NCBI GenBank assembly: GCA_030527645.1
Contig: JAUNAJ010000005.1
Coordinates: forward strand, 82,053-146,052
Direction of reading: 5' to 3'
DNA from: Lachnospiraceae bacterium
GTDB taxonomy: Bacteria; Bacillota; Clostridia; Lachnospirales; Lachnospiraceae
DNA: 64,000 nt
Shown here: in pieces, positions 1 through 8,730 of the stretch
How positions within the stretch are numbered: position 1 is the first letter of the stretch
How the letters are laid out: each line of letters starts with the position of its first letter
Position numbers and translations under genes: made by a program
The notes under the pieces: model-generated
What the model saw: only the letters and a program-made list of their open reading frames with translations
Told to the model about the DNA's origin: nothing
Databases searched by the model: none

Positions 1-1
1 A

Positions 2-352
2 TCCATAGGTAAGTATTTTTTCATTGATCACGGCACAGGGATCGTAGTTGGGGAGACGACCCAGATCGGTGAGCATGTGAAAATCTATCAGGGAGTGACA
101 CTTGGTGCGCTGTCCACAAAAAAGGGTCAGCAGCTGAAGGGATCCAAGCGTCACCCTACTCTTGGCAATAACGTGACAATCTATGCAAATACAACGGTTC
201 TCGGCGGAGAAACTGTGATCGGAGACAATACCACCATCGGAGGAAATGCATTCATTGTAAATTCTGTGTCAGAAGGTTCAAAGGTCAGTGTGAAGACTCC
301 CGAGCTGCAGATCAGCGGCGGAGCCGGAACCGATAAAAAACAGAAACCGTGA
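2..352 (+). CDS. cysE: Serine O-acetyltransferase, C-terminal part (cut by window edge)
   Basis: Transfers acetyl from acetyl-CoA to serine, the first step of cysteine synthesis in the cytoplasm. The reading frame is open from base 2, so the start lies outside the window. Seen: the fragment opens with [19 protein letters not shown], whose Asp-His dyad region is typical of serine acetyltransferases, followed by repeated hexapeptides ([36 protein letters not shown]) of a left-handed beta-helix. The wording of this core resembles the EpsC-type subgroup with a long N-terminal alpha domain. The last ~20 residues are a polar, lysine-rich tail (ends DKKQKP). Family identity is secure; the EpsC subgroup is an inference from the core sequence only. 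Confidence 0.9.
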   Translation, partial: SIGKYFFIDHGTGIVVGETTQIGEHVKIYQGVTLGALSTKKGQQLKGSKRHPTLGNNVTIYANTTVLGGETVIGDNTTIGGNAFIVNSVSEGSKVSVKTPELQISGGAGTDKKQKP

Positions 353-808
353 ACGGTAATACATCTGGAGTGAACTCTGACAAAAATTACAGTTATATGT
401 TGAAATGTTAGGTAGATTTGTAGTATAATTGGTCATGTGGCAATGAAAAACACCTGAAAAATATACAAATTTACTAAAAAGTAAAGATATGTTTTTGAAT
501 TTTTCTGAAAGTATTTCACCATCCTCTTTGGGAGGAGGAGCAGTGGGAGAAAAGAAAAAAAGCATGGGAATGTATATGATCGGGTGATTTCCGCTGCAGG
601 ACACAGGGATCAATATCGGAGGAAGAATCGCAGCTTCTTTTTCGGTGGCAGACCGGTGAGCCTGATAAAAGCGGAAGATCTGTATCCGGGCGGATACGGA
701 AAGGAACTGAGCAATAGTGCAGTGGGAAAGCAGTATTGTGTGACGGAGTGAGCGGTCGGCATTGCCAATGCAGACTTGCAGCTTCTTTCAGGAAAAGGTG
801 AGATGTCA
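353..808. other. 456-base gene-free stretch holding the mgl promoter and a long leader
   Basis: No convincing gene is seen on either strand. A good promoter lies at 400-429, which would give the mglA transcript a leader of roughly 370 nt. Within it are small hairpins: CCTC/GAGG near 515-530, GTATCC-GGGC-GGATAC near 682-697 and GCATT-GCC-AATGC near 758-770. A 55-codon reading frame from GTG 584 to TGA 751 has no clear ribosome binding site and no family I recognise. No riboswitch class was recognised. Confidence 0.5.
400..429 (+). promoter_or_regulatory. SigA-type promoter for the mgl genes
   Basis: -35 TTGAAA (400-405), 18-bp spacer, perfect -10 TATAAT (424-429). It is the only strong promoter match between the serine acetyltransferase gene and mglA. 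Confidence 0.7.
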
Positions 809-2314
809 ATGAGTGAATATGTAGTTGAATTACGGGATTGTACCAAAATATTCCCGGGTGTAAAAGCTCTCGACAACATGCAGCTTGCTGTTAAGCCGGG
901 TGAAATCCTGGGTCTGATCGGTGAGAACGGAGCAGGTAAATCTACTCTGATCAAGGTTCTGACCGGTGTACATCAGGCAGACAGCGGATCTGTATATGTA
1001 AACGGGCAGCAGATGCAGTTTAAAAATCCTAACGATTCTGCAGCAGCAGGTATTGCCTGCGTATACCAGGAACTGAATATTGAGAAGCTTCTCAGTATTA
1101 CAGACAATATTTTTATCAACAAATGGATCAAGGGATCTAACGGCCTTCTTGATTACAAGGCAATGCATGCAAAGGCAAAAGAGGTAATGGCCTCCCTTGG
1201 ACAGGATGTAGATCCGACAAAGCCTGCCGGAACATTCGGTATGGGTGTTCAGCAGATGATTGAGATCGCAAAGGCGGTTCTCATCGACGCGAAAATGATC
1301 ATTATGGATGAGCCTACTTCATCCCTTGGAGAAAAAGAGGTAGAACAGCTGATGGCTACCTGTAGAAAGCTGCGTAACCAGGGTGTAGGCATTGTCTTTG
1401 TATCCCATAAACTGGAGGAGCTGTTTACACTGTGTGACCGTGTAACAGTAATCCGAGACGGTCAGTATATCGATACCAGAGATATTGCTGACTGGAACAA
1501 TGATTCCCTGATCGCTGCCATGGTAGGACGTACTCTGGATAATCTGTTCCCGAAGGAATACGGAACGAAGGGAGAGGTTATGCTGGAGGCTAAGAACCTG
1601 GTAGAAGGCGGTGTCCTTGATGATGTAAGCTTCAAGGCCTACGGCGGACAGGTTCTGGGATTTGCAGGTCTGGTAGGTGCAGGCCGTACAGAGACCATGA
1701 GAGCGGTATTCGGAGCAGATCCTCTGGATTCCGGAAAGATTTTTGTTAAAGGTAAAGAAGTATCCATTAAGAGCCCGGCACAGGCGATCAAGAATGGTAT
1801 CGCACTTCTTACAGAGGATAGAAAGGGACAGGGACTTGTTCTTGCTGAGTCTGTTAAGAATAACCTGATTCTTGCAAACCTGAAGGGCTTCTCCTCAGGA
1901 TTTTTCCTGAATTTCGGCAAAATTGCCAAGGCAGCCGAGGATAATATCGGTGCACTGCGTATCAAGACTCCTACTGCAGATGAGCGAGTAGGACAGCTTT
2001 CCGGCGGTAACCAGCAGAAGGTCGTTATCGGTAAATGGGTCAATACAGACTGTGATATCTTCATTTTCGATGAGCCGACCCGTGGTATCGACGTAGGTGC
2101 GAAGATCGAGGTTTACAACGTAATGAACCGTCTTGTAAAAGAAGGCAAGTGTGTAATCATGGTATCTTCAGAACTTCCGGAGATTCTCGGAATGTCCGAT
2201 CGTGTATATGTAATGCGAGGCGGAAAGATTATGGCCGAGGTAGAGCGCGACAGCAAACATTTCAATCAGGAAAGCCTTATGAAGGCAGCTTGGGGAGGTA
2301 ACATCAATGAATAA
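809..2314 (+). CDS. mglA: Sugar ABC transporter ATP-binding protein (MglA/RbsA family)
   Basis: Energises import of a monosaccharide (galactose/glucose- or ribose-type) at the inner face of the membrane. It has the two-cassette layout of the MglA/RbsA/XylG family, 501 residues. The first cassette has Walker A GENGAGKST near residues 38-46 and Walker B IIMDEPTSS. Its signature is degenerate (FGMGVQQ). The second cassette has a degenerate Walker A (GLVGAGRTE), an intact signature LSGGNQQK and Walker B IFDEPTRGID. This asymmetry is normal for the family. I chose ATG 809 because AGGTGAG sits six bases before it; ATG 803 and a frame from 776 are less well placed. It overlaps mglC by 8 bases. No periplasmic-type binding protein gene lies beside it. 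The sugar cannot be fixed from sequence. Confidence 0.93.
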   Translation: MSEYVVELRDCTKIFPGVKALDNMQLAVKPGEILGLIGENGAGKSTLIKVLTGVHQADSGSVYVNGQQMQFKNPNDSAAAGIACVYQELNIEKLLSITDNIFINKWIKGSNGLLDYKAMHAKAKEVMASLGQDVDPTKPAGTFGMGVQQMIEIAKAVLIDAKMIIMDEPTSSLGEKEVEQLMATCRKLRNQGVGIVFVSHKLEELFTLCDRVTVIRDGQYIDTRDIADWNNDSLIAAMVGRTLDNLFPKEYGTKGEVMLEAKNLVEGGVLDDVSFKAYGGQVLGFAGLVGAGRTETMRAVFGADPLDSGKIFVKGKEVSIKSPAQAIKNGIALLTEDRKGQGLVLAESVKNNLILANLKGFSSGFFLNFGKIAKAAEDNIGALRIKTPTADERVGQLSGGNQQKVVIGKWVNTDCDIFIFDEPTRGIDVGAKIEVYNVMNRLVKEGKCVIMVSSELPEILGMSDRVYVMRGGKIMAEVERDSKHFNQESLMKAAWGGNINE

Positions 2315-3296
2315 GAAAGCAAGTGGTTTAACATCATATCTGGGTACACTGGGTGCCCTTCTGATCCTTTGTGTGCTGTGGACAATCCTCAGCCGCAACT
2401 TCCTGACATACAACAACCTTATGTCAGTTCTGAAACAGACATCCTTCAATGCACTTCTGTCAACAGGAATGCTGTTCTGTCTGATCACAGCAGGTATCGA
2501 CCTGTCTGTAGGTGCTAACGCTACATTCAGTGCCTGCGTAATGGGTATGCTGGTAACCAGAGGCTTTACAAATCCGATCGCGCTGATCATTATCGCACTG
2601 ATCTGCGGTACCTGCATCGGTCTGATCAATGGTACTCTGCTTACCCGTCTTCACCTGCCTCATCCATTCGTATCTACACTGGGTATGAAGAACTTCCTCT
2701 GGGGTGCAGCTCTTCTTGTAACAAGCTCTCAGATGGTATCCTTCAGCTCAGCTTCAGGTGTTATGTGGCTTGGATCTGCAACAATCGGCGGTTTCCCGAT
2801 TTCCTTCATCGTTGTAGTAGTGATCTATATCATTCTGCACATCCTTCTTACCAGAACTTCTCTGGGACGTTCTGTATACTGTGCAGGTGGAAACATGGAG
2901 GCAACAAGACTTTCCGGTATCAACTCAGCTAACGTTCTGACATTCTGCTACGCACTGTCAGGATTCATGGCAGCTCTTGCAGGTATCGTTTCTGTAGGAC
3001 GTTCCGGAATCTGTAACGGTACAAACGCTATTCAGCCATACGATACTGACGCCATCGCAGCATGCGTTATCGGTGGTGCATCCTTCAACGGTGGTAAAGG
3101 AACTATGTTCGGAACCATGCTTGGTGCTCTGATCATCTCCGTACTTCGTAACGGATTCTCACTGCTGGCAATTGATTCTGCAGTACAGAACATGGTACTT
3201 GGTCTTGTTATTATCGGTGCCGTACTTCTCGACGTTGTTCGTGAGAACATGGCAGCTAAAGCTCGTCGTAACGCAGCTGCAGCAGCTCAGAAATAA
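2307..3296 (+). CDS. mglC: Sugar ABC transporter permease (MglC/RbsC family)
   Basis: Membrane channel subunit that pairs with the MglA-type ATPase directly upstream. It is 329 residues, almost entirely hydrophobic with about nine or ten membrane spans, and carries the family segments 'GIDLSVGANATFS' and 'VIGGASFNGGKGTMFGTMLGA', the latter near the EAA-like coupling loop. The start ATG overlaps the mglA stop by 8 bases, indicating translational coupling. The C-terminus is a short basic/alanine-rich tail. Transcription most likely ends at the hairpin 3363-3389. The transporter resembles the galactose/methyl-galactoside type, but ribose or another sugar is equally possible without the binding protein. 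Confidence 0.93.
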   Translation: MNKKASGLTSYLGTLGALLILCVLWTILSRNFLTYNNLMSVLKQTSFNALLSTGMLFCLITAGIDLSVGANATFSACVMGMLVTRGFTNPIALIIIALICGTCIGLINGTLLTRLHLPHPFVSTLGMKNFLWGAALLVTSSQMVSFSSASGVMWLGSATIGGFPISFIVVVVIYIILHILLTRTSLGRSVYCAGGNMEATRLSGINSANVLTFCYALSGFMAALAGIVSVGRSGICNGTNAIQPYDTDAIAACVIGGASFNGGKGTMFGTMLGALIISVLRNGFSLLAIDSAVQNMVLGLVIIGAVLLDVVRENMAAKARRNAAAAAQK

Positions 3297-3362
3297 TTTA
3301 TTCGAATCGATACTGTTTCCGCAGGCAGCTGTCGGAACAGAGAGTATTCAGCAAAAGTCAAA

Positions 3363-3389
3363 GGGACTGCCGTTCGGCAGTCCCTTTTT
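3363..3389 (+). terminator. Rho-independent terminator after mglC
   Basis: GGGACTGC (3363-3370), loop CGTTCG, GCAGTCCC (3377-3384), then five T. Confidence 0.9.
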
Positions 3390-3510
3390 GTATCTCCTGC
3401 ATAAGCACTCTGTCTGCTTCAGAAAGAAGCGCCGGTGGTCGCTTCCGCAGGTGAAGGGGAGGTTCCACGAGCCGGATTGTTTCTGAATGGAATTCGTAAC
3501 CTGCATTCTG

Positions 3511-3539
3511 TTGAAAATGGCTGTGTGCAGTGGTACTAT
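3511..3539 (+). promoter_or_regulatory. Promoter for ktrB-ktrA
   Basis: -35 TTGAAA (3511-3516), 17-bp spacer, -10 TACTAT (3534-3539), about 36 bases before the ktrB start. I see no c-di-AMP riboswitch in the short leader. Confidence 0.65.
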
Positions 3540-3575
3540 TATCTTTGGAATCGAAATGAATAGAGAGGAACCTCC

Positions 3576-4937
3576 ATGTTAAATTTTAAAGACAGAATAA
3601 TTGTATTCTTCAGGGATCTGTCTGCACCGAAAAAGATTTTTATGGGATATCTCGGAACGATTTTTCTGGGAACCGTACTGCTTCTTCTTCCGATTTCCAG
3701 CAGATCGGGATCAATCGCCCTGTCGGATGCCTTTTTTACTTCTACATCCGCAGCCTGTGTCACCGGATTAATACGATTTGATACCTGGTCCACCTGGACA
3801 CTGTTCGGACAGGCTGTACTGCTGTTTCTGATCCAGGTGGGAGGACTGGGATTTATGACCATGACGATCATGGTCATGATGCTTTCAGGCAAGAAAATCG
3901 GGCTCAACTTCCGTGTGCTGATGCAGAATGCAATATCAGCACCTCAGGTAGGAGGAATTGTCCGTACTGTTCGGTTTATTCTGAAGGGAACACTGCTGAT
4001 AGAAGGCACCGGCGCTCTGCTGCTGGCATTCTACTATGTACCTCGGCTTGGCCTGGCTGAGGGAGCCTGGTACTCTGTGTTTCACTCTATATCTGCCTTC
4101 TGCAATGCAGGCTTCGATCTGATGGGACAGGTAGAGCCGGGATCCTCCATGATCACAGCGTCCGGAAGCTGGTATGTGAATCTTATATTGATGCTGCTGA
4201 TCAATATCGGCGGAATCGGTTTTTTTGTATGGGCAGACCTTCTGCAGAACAGATTCAGGGGACAGGGGCTGCATCTTCAGACAAAGATCGTGCTCTCCAT
4301 GTCAGCCTTCCTGGTACTTGCAGGAGCGGGAGCACTGTATCTGATGGAGATGGGAGGCGAAGTCTTCTCTGCTCTTGGAACCGGAGACAGGATTCTTGTA
4401 AGTCTGTTTCAGTCCGTGACCTGCAGAACTGCCGGATTTAATACTGTAGATCTGTCGAAGCTCAGCTCGGCCAGCCACATGGTCATGATCGGTCTCATGC
4501 TGATCGGTGGTTCTCCCGGTTCAACTGCCGGCGGTATGAAAACTACCACTGCTGCAGTGCAGCTGCTGACTGTGACCTCCGTTTTCAGGAATCGGAAGGA
4601 GGTGGAGGTGTTCCATCGCTCCATTGATGACAGCGTAGTCAGAACTGCAGGCTGTGTGGCAACTCTGTATCTGTTTCTTGCCCTGGTATCTGCCTATATC
4701 ATTTCAGCTTTGGAAGGATTGCCGATCGTAACGGCTCTGTTTGAAACCGCATCGGCGGTTGCAACAGTAGGTGTTACCCTTGGGATTACCGGAAGTGTCG
4801 GAATGATTACGAAATGTATTCTGATCGCTCTTATGATCTTCGGCAGAGCCGGCTCATTGACGGTTCTCTGTGTTCTGGCATCCGGAAACAGGAAAATCCA
4901 TTCAAAATTCCCTGCTGAGAAGGTGCAGGTTGGATAA
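3576..4937 (+). CDS. ktrB: K+ uptake channel subunit (TrkH/KtrB family)
   Basis: Membrane subunit of a Ktr/Trk potassium uptake system. The 453-residue protein has four repeated membrane-pore-membrane units. Pore-loop segments are visible at 'STSAACVTGL' (~residue 52), 'HSISAFCNAGFDLMG' (~171), 'QSVTCRTAGFNTVDLS' (~284) and 'ETASAVATVGVTLGI' (~392), each with the conserved selectivity-filter glycine. The start ATG has a GAGAGGAA site just upstream. It lies 12 bases before ktrA, its cytoplasmic gating partner, so the two form an operon with its own promoter. The length matches KtrB rather than the longer TrkH of proteobacteria. Confidence 0.95.
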   Translation: MLNFKDRIIVFFRDLSAPKKIFMGYLGTIFLGTVLLLLPISSRSGSIALSDAFFTSTSAACVTGLIRFDTWSTWTLFGQAVLLFLIQVGGLGFMTMTIMVMMLSGKKIGLNFRVLMQNAISAPQVGGIVRTVRFILKGTLLIEGTGALLLAFYYVPRLGLAEGAWYSVFHSISAFCNAGFDLMGQVEPGSSMITASGSWYVNLILMLLINIGGIGFFVWADLLQNRFRGQGLHLQTKIVLSMSAFLVLAGAGALYLMEMGGEVFSALGTGDRILVSLFQSVTCRTAGFNTVDLSKLSSASHMVMIGLMLIGGSPGSTAGGMKTTTAAVQLLTVTSVFRNRKEVEVFHRSIDDSVVRTAGCVATLYLFLALVSAYIISALEGLPIVTALFETASAVATVGVTLGITGSVGMITKCILIALMIFGRAGSLTVLCVLASGNRKIHSKFPAEKVQVG

Positions 4938-4949
4938 AGGAGAGAAAAT

Positions 4950-5597
4950 ATGAAATCAGTTTTGGTGATCGGCCTGGGACGTTTCGGCACCTATATGGCT
5001 AGAAAAATGCAGGCTGACGGACACAGTGTTATGTGTGTGGATATGTCAGAGGAGCGGGCGGATGCAGCGGTGAATGTACTGCATAATATCGAGATCATGG
5101 ACTGCCGGGAGGAGGATGTGATCCGCACTCTTGGTGTTGACAATTGCGATCTTTGCGTGGTGGCAATCGGAGATGATTTTCAGACTACTCTGGAGATCGT
5201 GGTATTACTGAAGGATCTGGGTGCGCGACGCGTAATCGCGAGGGCCAGCAGAGAAATCCATCAGAAACTCCTTTTGAGAAACGGTGCCGATTATGTAGTC
5301 TATGCGGAGAAGGATATGGCAGAGCGTCTGGCCGTGCGGTTCGGAATGGATGATATCTTTGATTATATCCAGCTCAGTGAGGATATGGGCGTATATGAGA
5401 TCAGGACTCCTGAAAACTGGATCGGAAAATCTGTTGCACAGCTGAATGTCCGGGCCGCCTATCATGTAAATATCCTGGGCAGCAAGCGCGATGATCTGCT
5501 TACTCCGATGATTGCCCCGGATTATATCTTTAATCCTGAGGACAGCCTGTATGTGATGGGAGACAGAAAGCATATCAGAAAGCTGGTTCACAACTGA
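4950..5597 (+). CDS. ktrA: K+ uptake regulatory subunit (TrkA/KtrA, RCK domains)
   Basis: Cytoplasmic RCK protein that binds nucleotide and gates KtrB. At 215 residues it has one RCK_N Rossmann domain (GLGRFG near residues 7-12, acidic D at the end of strand 2 in 'CVDMSEERAD') and one RCK_C domain (from about residue 135), as in Firmicute KtrA/KtrC. In B. subtilis the RCK_C domain of KtrA/KtrC binds c-di-AMP; whether this one does is inference. It is 12 bases downstream of ktrB with GGAGAG before the ATG, and ends at a shared bidirectional terminator. Confidence 0.94.
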   Translation: MKSVLVIGLGRFGTYMARKMQADGHSVMCVDMSEERADAAVNVLHNIEIMDCREEDVIRTLGVDNCDLCVVAIGDDFQTTLEIVVLLKDLGARRVIARASREIHQKLLLRNGADYVVYAEKDMAERLAVRFGMDDIFDYIQLSEDMGVYEIRTPENWIGKSVAQLNVRAAYHVNILGSKRDDLLTPMIAPDYIFNPEDSLYVMGDRKHIRKLVHN

Positions 5598-5611
5598 ATG
5601 TGTATCGCGGT

Positions 5612-5652
5612 AAAAAAAGAAAGCGGGACATCAATCCTCGCTTTCTTTTTTT
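5612..5652. terminator. Bidirectional terminator between ktrA and a minus-strand gene
   Basis: Perfect 14-bp stem, 5612-5625 with 5639-5652, A-tract on the left and T-tract on the right, so it works on both strands. It overlaps the last codons of the minus-strand gene ending at 5631. Confidence 0.88.
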
Positions 5653-5846
5653 CTTTTTGATAAAACTCTGCCTGCAAGCATGACTGCGTATAAAAATACG
5701 GGAACTACAATGGTACAGTAGATGGAACCCATCAGCATGCCATGGGCGTTGGGGTGATCCAGCAGGGCAAATACAAGAGTAGAACCGTACATGGCCAGCA
5801 GGAGGATCACGCCCAGCAGGGCAAGAATCCGTTTTAGTTTCTGCAT
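5631..5846 (-). CDS. Small two-span membrane protein, unknown function
   Basis: 71 residues. It has a short basic N-terminus (MQKLKR), a first span of about residues 7-28 (ILALLGVILLLAMYGSTLVF), a short loop with DHPNAHG, a second span of about 38-58, and a charged tail ending KRKKESED. A strong AGGAGG site lies at the right distance from the ATG on the minus strand, and the gene ends in the terminator shared with ktrA, both of which support a real gene. It stands alone, convergent with ktrA. I recognise no characterised family; similar short proteins with two spans occur in Clostridia. Confidence 0.75.
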   Translation of the reverse strand: MQKLKRILALLGVILLLAMYGSTLVFALLDHPNAHGMLMGSIYCTIVVPVFLYAVMLAGRVLSKRKKESED

Positions 5847-6074
5847 GCGTATGCCTCCTTAGTGAGTTTGACTTGAATCTATGAACGGCAGCTTCCTATG
5901 TTACGTTGTATTATAAAAGGGCTGATTCGATCTGACAAGAAAGAATTCATAAAAATTTCATTAGTAGTAGACAATGTTTCAGCGTAGAATAAAGGCAGTG
6001 AACCATTGAACCGGTTTATGCCTCCCGGTTCCTTTACATGCAGTCGGGAGAGGAATAGAAAAGAGGTCAAAGAT

Positions 6075-6470
6075 TTGAACAGATTGAGAACATTTTTGCA
6101 AAGAATGCTGATTGGACGCAACGGAGTAGATACTCTTGGCAGATTCTGTCTGTATGTCTCCCTTCCCCTGATCCTGATTTCCGGGCTTTTGTATAAAGTC
6201 CCAACGCTGTCCGGTATTCTGAATCTTGCAGGACTGGCACTGCTGTTTTACTCCTATTTCCGGATATTCTCCAGTAACATTCCAAAGAGAGCTCAGGAAA
6301 ATCGGAAATTTGAGAAAAAAATCCAGTTCCTGTCCAGGGCAGTCGGTGACAAAACTCACAGATATTACCGCTGTTCTTCCTGCGGGCAGACCATTCGTGT
6401 ACCAAAGGGAAAAGGAAAGATTGAGATCACCTGTCCGAAATGCCGCAATACATTCGTGAAACGAACCTGA
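6075..6470 (+). CDS. Membrane protein with C-terminal zinc ribbon
   Basis: 131 residues if started at TTG 6075, preceded by AAGAGGTC at 6061-6068; a longer frame from ATG 6006 adds 23 residues with no good ribosome binding site. The short start gives an N-terminus (LNRLRTFLQRMLIGRNGVD) like those of small Clostridial zinc-ribbon proteins. Two closely spaced membrane spans follow (about residues 25-65), then a charged segment and a zinc ribbon made of two CxxC pairs, CSSC and CPKC, separated by about 17 residues. The function is unknown; the ribbon could bind zinc on the cytoplasmic side. It leads a co-directional run that continues with a DUF5685-like gene 24 bases on. Confidence 0.8.
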   Translation: MNRLRTFLQRMLIGRNGVDTLGRFCLYVSLPLILISGLLYKVPTLSGILNLAGLALLFYSYFRIFSSNIPKRAQENRKFEKKIQFLSRAVGDKTHRYYRCSSCGQTIRVPKGKGKIEITCPKCRNTFVKRT

Positions 6471-6494
6471 CATAATAACAGAAAGGAACGGTAA

Positions 6495-7331
6495 ATGCTG
6501 GGATACATTACTGTAAATACCGATGAACTGAAGGGAAAGGACCAGAGAAAGTACAAAGAGTTCTACTGCGGGGTATGCAGGGATATAAAAAAACGCTCCG
6601 GTCAGTTTCCCCGGGCGTTTCTTACCTATGATATGACATTTCTTGCAATCCTCCTGTCTTCATTGAATGAGACAGAGGAAGAACAGGAGGAAAAACGCTG
6701 CAGTCTGCATCCATTTCGCAAGACAGCCGGAATCCATAATAAATGGACGGCTTATGCAGCTGACATGAATGTGCTTCTTACCTATTATAATCTGCTGGAC
6801 GATTGGAGTGATGAAAAGAAGCTGAACAGCAGAGCTGCAGCAGGTATGATGAGCAGAAGCAGCAGGAAAATAATGGCAGAGTACCCGAAACAGACAAAGG
6901 CGCTGGAGTCCTATCTGGAGGAGCTGCACAAAGTGGAGGCGAAAGGCTCCGATGATCTGGATCTTGCCTCCGGACTGACCGGCAGATTCTTCGGAGAATT
7001 GTTCTGTGAACAGGAGCAGGCCTGGAAAGAGGAATTGCAGGCGCTGGGCTTTTATCTGGGGAAATGGATCTACCTGATGGATGCAAGGCTTGATGTGGAG
7101 AAGGACAGTAAAAGCGGAAACTACAATCCCTTCCTCTCTATGTACGGCAAACCGGATTTTGAGGACCGGAGTTACGGGATCCTCATGATGATGGCAGCAG
7201 AAGCGGCAAAAGCCTTTGAACGGCTGCCTATCGTTGAAAATGTGGACATCCTGCGGAATATATTGTATTCTGGTATCTGGAATACCTATCGAAAAAACTG
7301 TAATTCAGAAGAAAAGAAGAGTGAAGAATGA
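6495..7331 (+). CDS. DUF5685-like conserved protein of unknown function
   Basis: 278 residues, predicted mostly helical and soluble. Visible features: a CxxC pair at C25 and C28 (YCGVC) in the N-terminal part, another Cys in 'RCSLHPF' (~69), and an acidic helix '[17 protein letters not shown]' (~92-108) whose Asp cluster recalls all-alpha enzymes that hold metal. A second conserved-looking segment is '[29 protein letters not shown]' in the C-terminal third. I match it to the DUF5685 family from memory of Clostridial proteins, not from a search. Its stop overlaps the start of the J-domain gene (ATGA), so the two are probably translationally coupled and may act together. Confidence 0.8.
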   Translation: MLGYITVNTDELKGKDQRKYKEFYCGVCRDIKKRSGQFPRAFLTYDMTFLAILLSSLNETEEEQEEKRCSLHPFRKTAGIHNKWTAYAADMNVLLTYYNLLDDWSDEKKLNSRAAAGMMSRSSRKIMAEYPKQTKALESYLEELHKVEAKGSDDLDLASGLTGRFFGELFCEQEQAWKEELQALGFYLGKWIYLMDARLDVEKDSKSGNYNPFLSMYGKPDFEDRSYGILMMMAAEAAKAFERLPIVENVDILRNILYSGIWNTYRKNCNSEEKKSEE

Positions 7332-7987
7332 GAGATCCCTACGAAGTACTCGGTGTCTCAAGGGATGCTGATACGGATGAGATAAAAAAAGCATATAGAA
7401 AACTCAGCAGAATCTATCATCCGGATGCGAATGTAAATAATCCGGACAAGGACAAGGCGGAGGAGAAATTTAAAGAGATTCAGCAGGCTTATAAGCAGAT
7501 CATGGATGAAAAGGAGCATGGAACCTCCTCCTATCAGGGGCAGGATTCCACCGGCTATGGAGGCTATGGTCCCTTTGGCTACGGCTACGGCGCAGGGCAG
7601 AACCAGCGTCAAAATCAGTACGAGAATGTGGAGCAGCAGGCAGCTGCAAACTATATTAACAGCCGTCATTATCAGGAGGCGATGAATGTGCTGGATCGAA
7701 TGGAGCAGCGCAGTGCCCTCTGGTATTACCTGCATGCACAGGCAAACGCAGGACTGGGCAACAATGTGAATGCCCTGTCCGATGCAAAAACTGCAGCAGA
7801 AATGGAACCTTCCAATCTGCAGTACAGAATGCTGGTTCAGAATCTGTCACAAGGGGGCAGCTGGTATACAGCCACGGGTACCGGATACGGCTACGAGCCC
7901 TGTTCCGTTGGAGGCAGTATGGCGAATCTGTGTATGTGCTGTGCGTTGTCCAGTTGCTGCGGTCCGGGATGCTTCTGCTGTATATGA
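7328..7987 (+). CDS. J-domain protein with TPR-like repeats and a cysteine-rich C-terminus
   Basis: A DnaJ-type co-chaperone of 219 residues, distinct from the true DnaJ at 41654. The J domain covers residues 3-65 with the HPD motif at 31-33, so it should stimulate an Hsp70 ATPase. A Gly/Tyr-rich linker follows (~75-95), then a helical segment (~105-170) whose pattern '[22 protein letters not shown]' looks like a TPR pair. It ends with [17 protein letters not shown]: eight Cys in the last 18 residues. It lacks the DnaJ zinc centre. The tail could bind metal, be lipidated or insert in the membrane; none of this can be settled from sequence. It is coupled to the DUF5685-like gene and lies upstream of ftsH. 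Confidence 0.88.
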   Translation: MRDPYEVLGVSRDADTDEIKKAYRKLSRIYHPDANVNNPDKDKAEEKFKEIQQAYKQIMDEKEHGTSSYQGQDSTGYGGYGPFGYGYGAGQNQRQNQYENVEQQAAANYINSRHYQEAMNVLDRMEQRSALWYYLHAQANAGLGNNVNALSDAKTAAEMEPSNLQYRMLVQNLSQGGSWYTATGTGYGYEPCSVGGSMANLCMCCALSSCCGPGCFCCI

Positions 7988-8097
7988 TCCCTGCATGGAG
8001 CTGCCGGAAGTGCAGAAACTACGCATGCCGGCCTGTCAGAGTTTCCTGCAGGAGGCTGTAACACTTGGTCCTGAATAGAGGCAAAATGGAGAGTATT

Positions 8098-8730
8098 ATG
8101 GATAATTACAATACGTGGCAGGAGCGATTCTACCACGAAACAGAGAGAGAAGACCGGGAAGAAATATTTGAACAGGGTCTGAAGGAGGAAGGGACAACCA
8201 GGGAGAATGAGTTTCGGCAAAAGCTTTGGAACCTCAGATATGCACCGAACAAAAGGGATAAAAGTGAGGTGGATCATTTTTTCAGGGGCTTTCTGACACT
8301 GGATAATCTGGGCCGCACAAAGCCCGGATTCTTTAACGGAAAATATATCAGGAGGGAAATTGCTTCCCTCCGTTCCATCTGGGGACTGGACCTTGCGGAA
8401 GAGTACGGGGAACTTGGAAAGACCCTTCATTATGAAGAAATGAAGCATCTGGCAAGAACCTATATCACAATCTGTCAGGATGATAAAAATTTCAGTACAA
8501 TGATCCTGGGTGTCGGGAAACTGAGTAAGGATAAGCTTGCGGAAAAAATTGCAGATAAGGTCTTTTTTCTGGCCAGAGTGGTACCAGGCATGCACCACTG
8601 TGAAAAAACAGTGGAACCATTTGCCGATGCCATGATCGAGGTATATTTTGAGATGTATCCGAAAAAGGCAGACCGAAGACGTTTGCAGGCAAGGCTGGAC
8701 GGAGTAAAAGCAGAGGAGATTAGTGAATGA
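8098..8730 (+). CDS. Conserved hypothetical protein preceding ftsH
   Basis: About 210 residues, soluble, rich in charged residues and helix-forming segments, no membrane span or recognised domain. I chose ATG 8098 because GGAGAG lies five bases upstream; ATG 8086 and TTG 8065 in the same frame are alternatives. Visible segments: 'RFYHETEREDREEIFEQGL', 'SEVDHFFRGFLTL', and a C-terminal 'MIEVYFEMYPKKADRRRLQ'. Its stop overlaps the ftsH start (ATGA), so it is translationally coupled to the protease and may be an adaptor or a substrate-related factor, though that is inference from position only. Confidence 0.75.
   Translation: MDNYNTWQERFYHETEREDREEIFEQGLKEEGTTRENEFRQKLWNLRYAPNKRDKSEVDHFFRGFLTLDNLGRTKPGFFNGKYIRREIASLRSIWGLDLAEEYGELGKTLHYEEMKHLARTYITICQDDKNFSTMILGVGKLSKDKLAEKIADKVFFLARVVPGMHHCEKTVEPFADAMIEVYFEMYPKKADRRRLQARLDGVKAEEISE

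Noticed and set aside
584..751. A 55-codon frame upstream of mglA, considered as a small gene or remnant of the sugar-binding protein
   Set aside because: No ribosome binding site, a GTG start only, and no similarity that I recognise to a binding protein or signal peptide.
3390..3575. A c-di-AMP (ydaO-type) riboswitch before ktrB
   Set aside because: The gap is short, the promoter is only ~36 bases from the start codon, and the conserved ydaO segments are not present.
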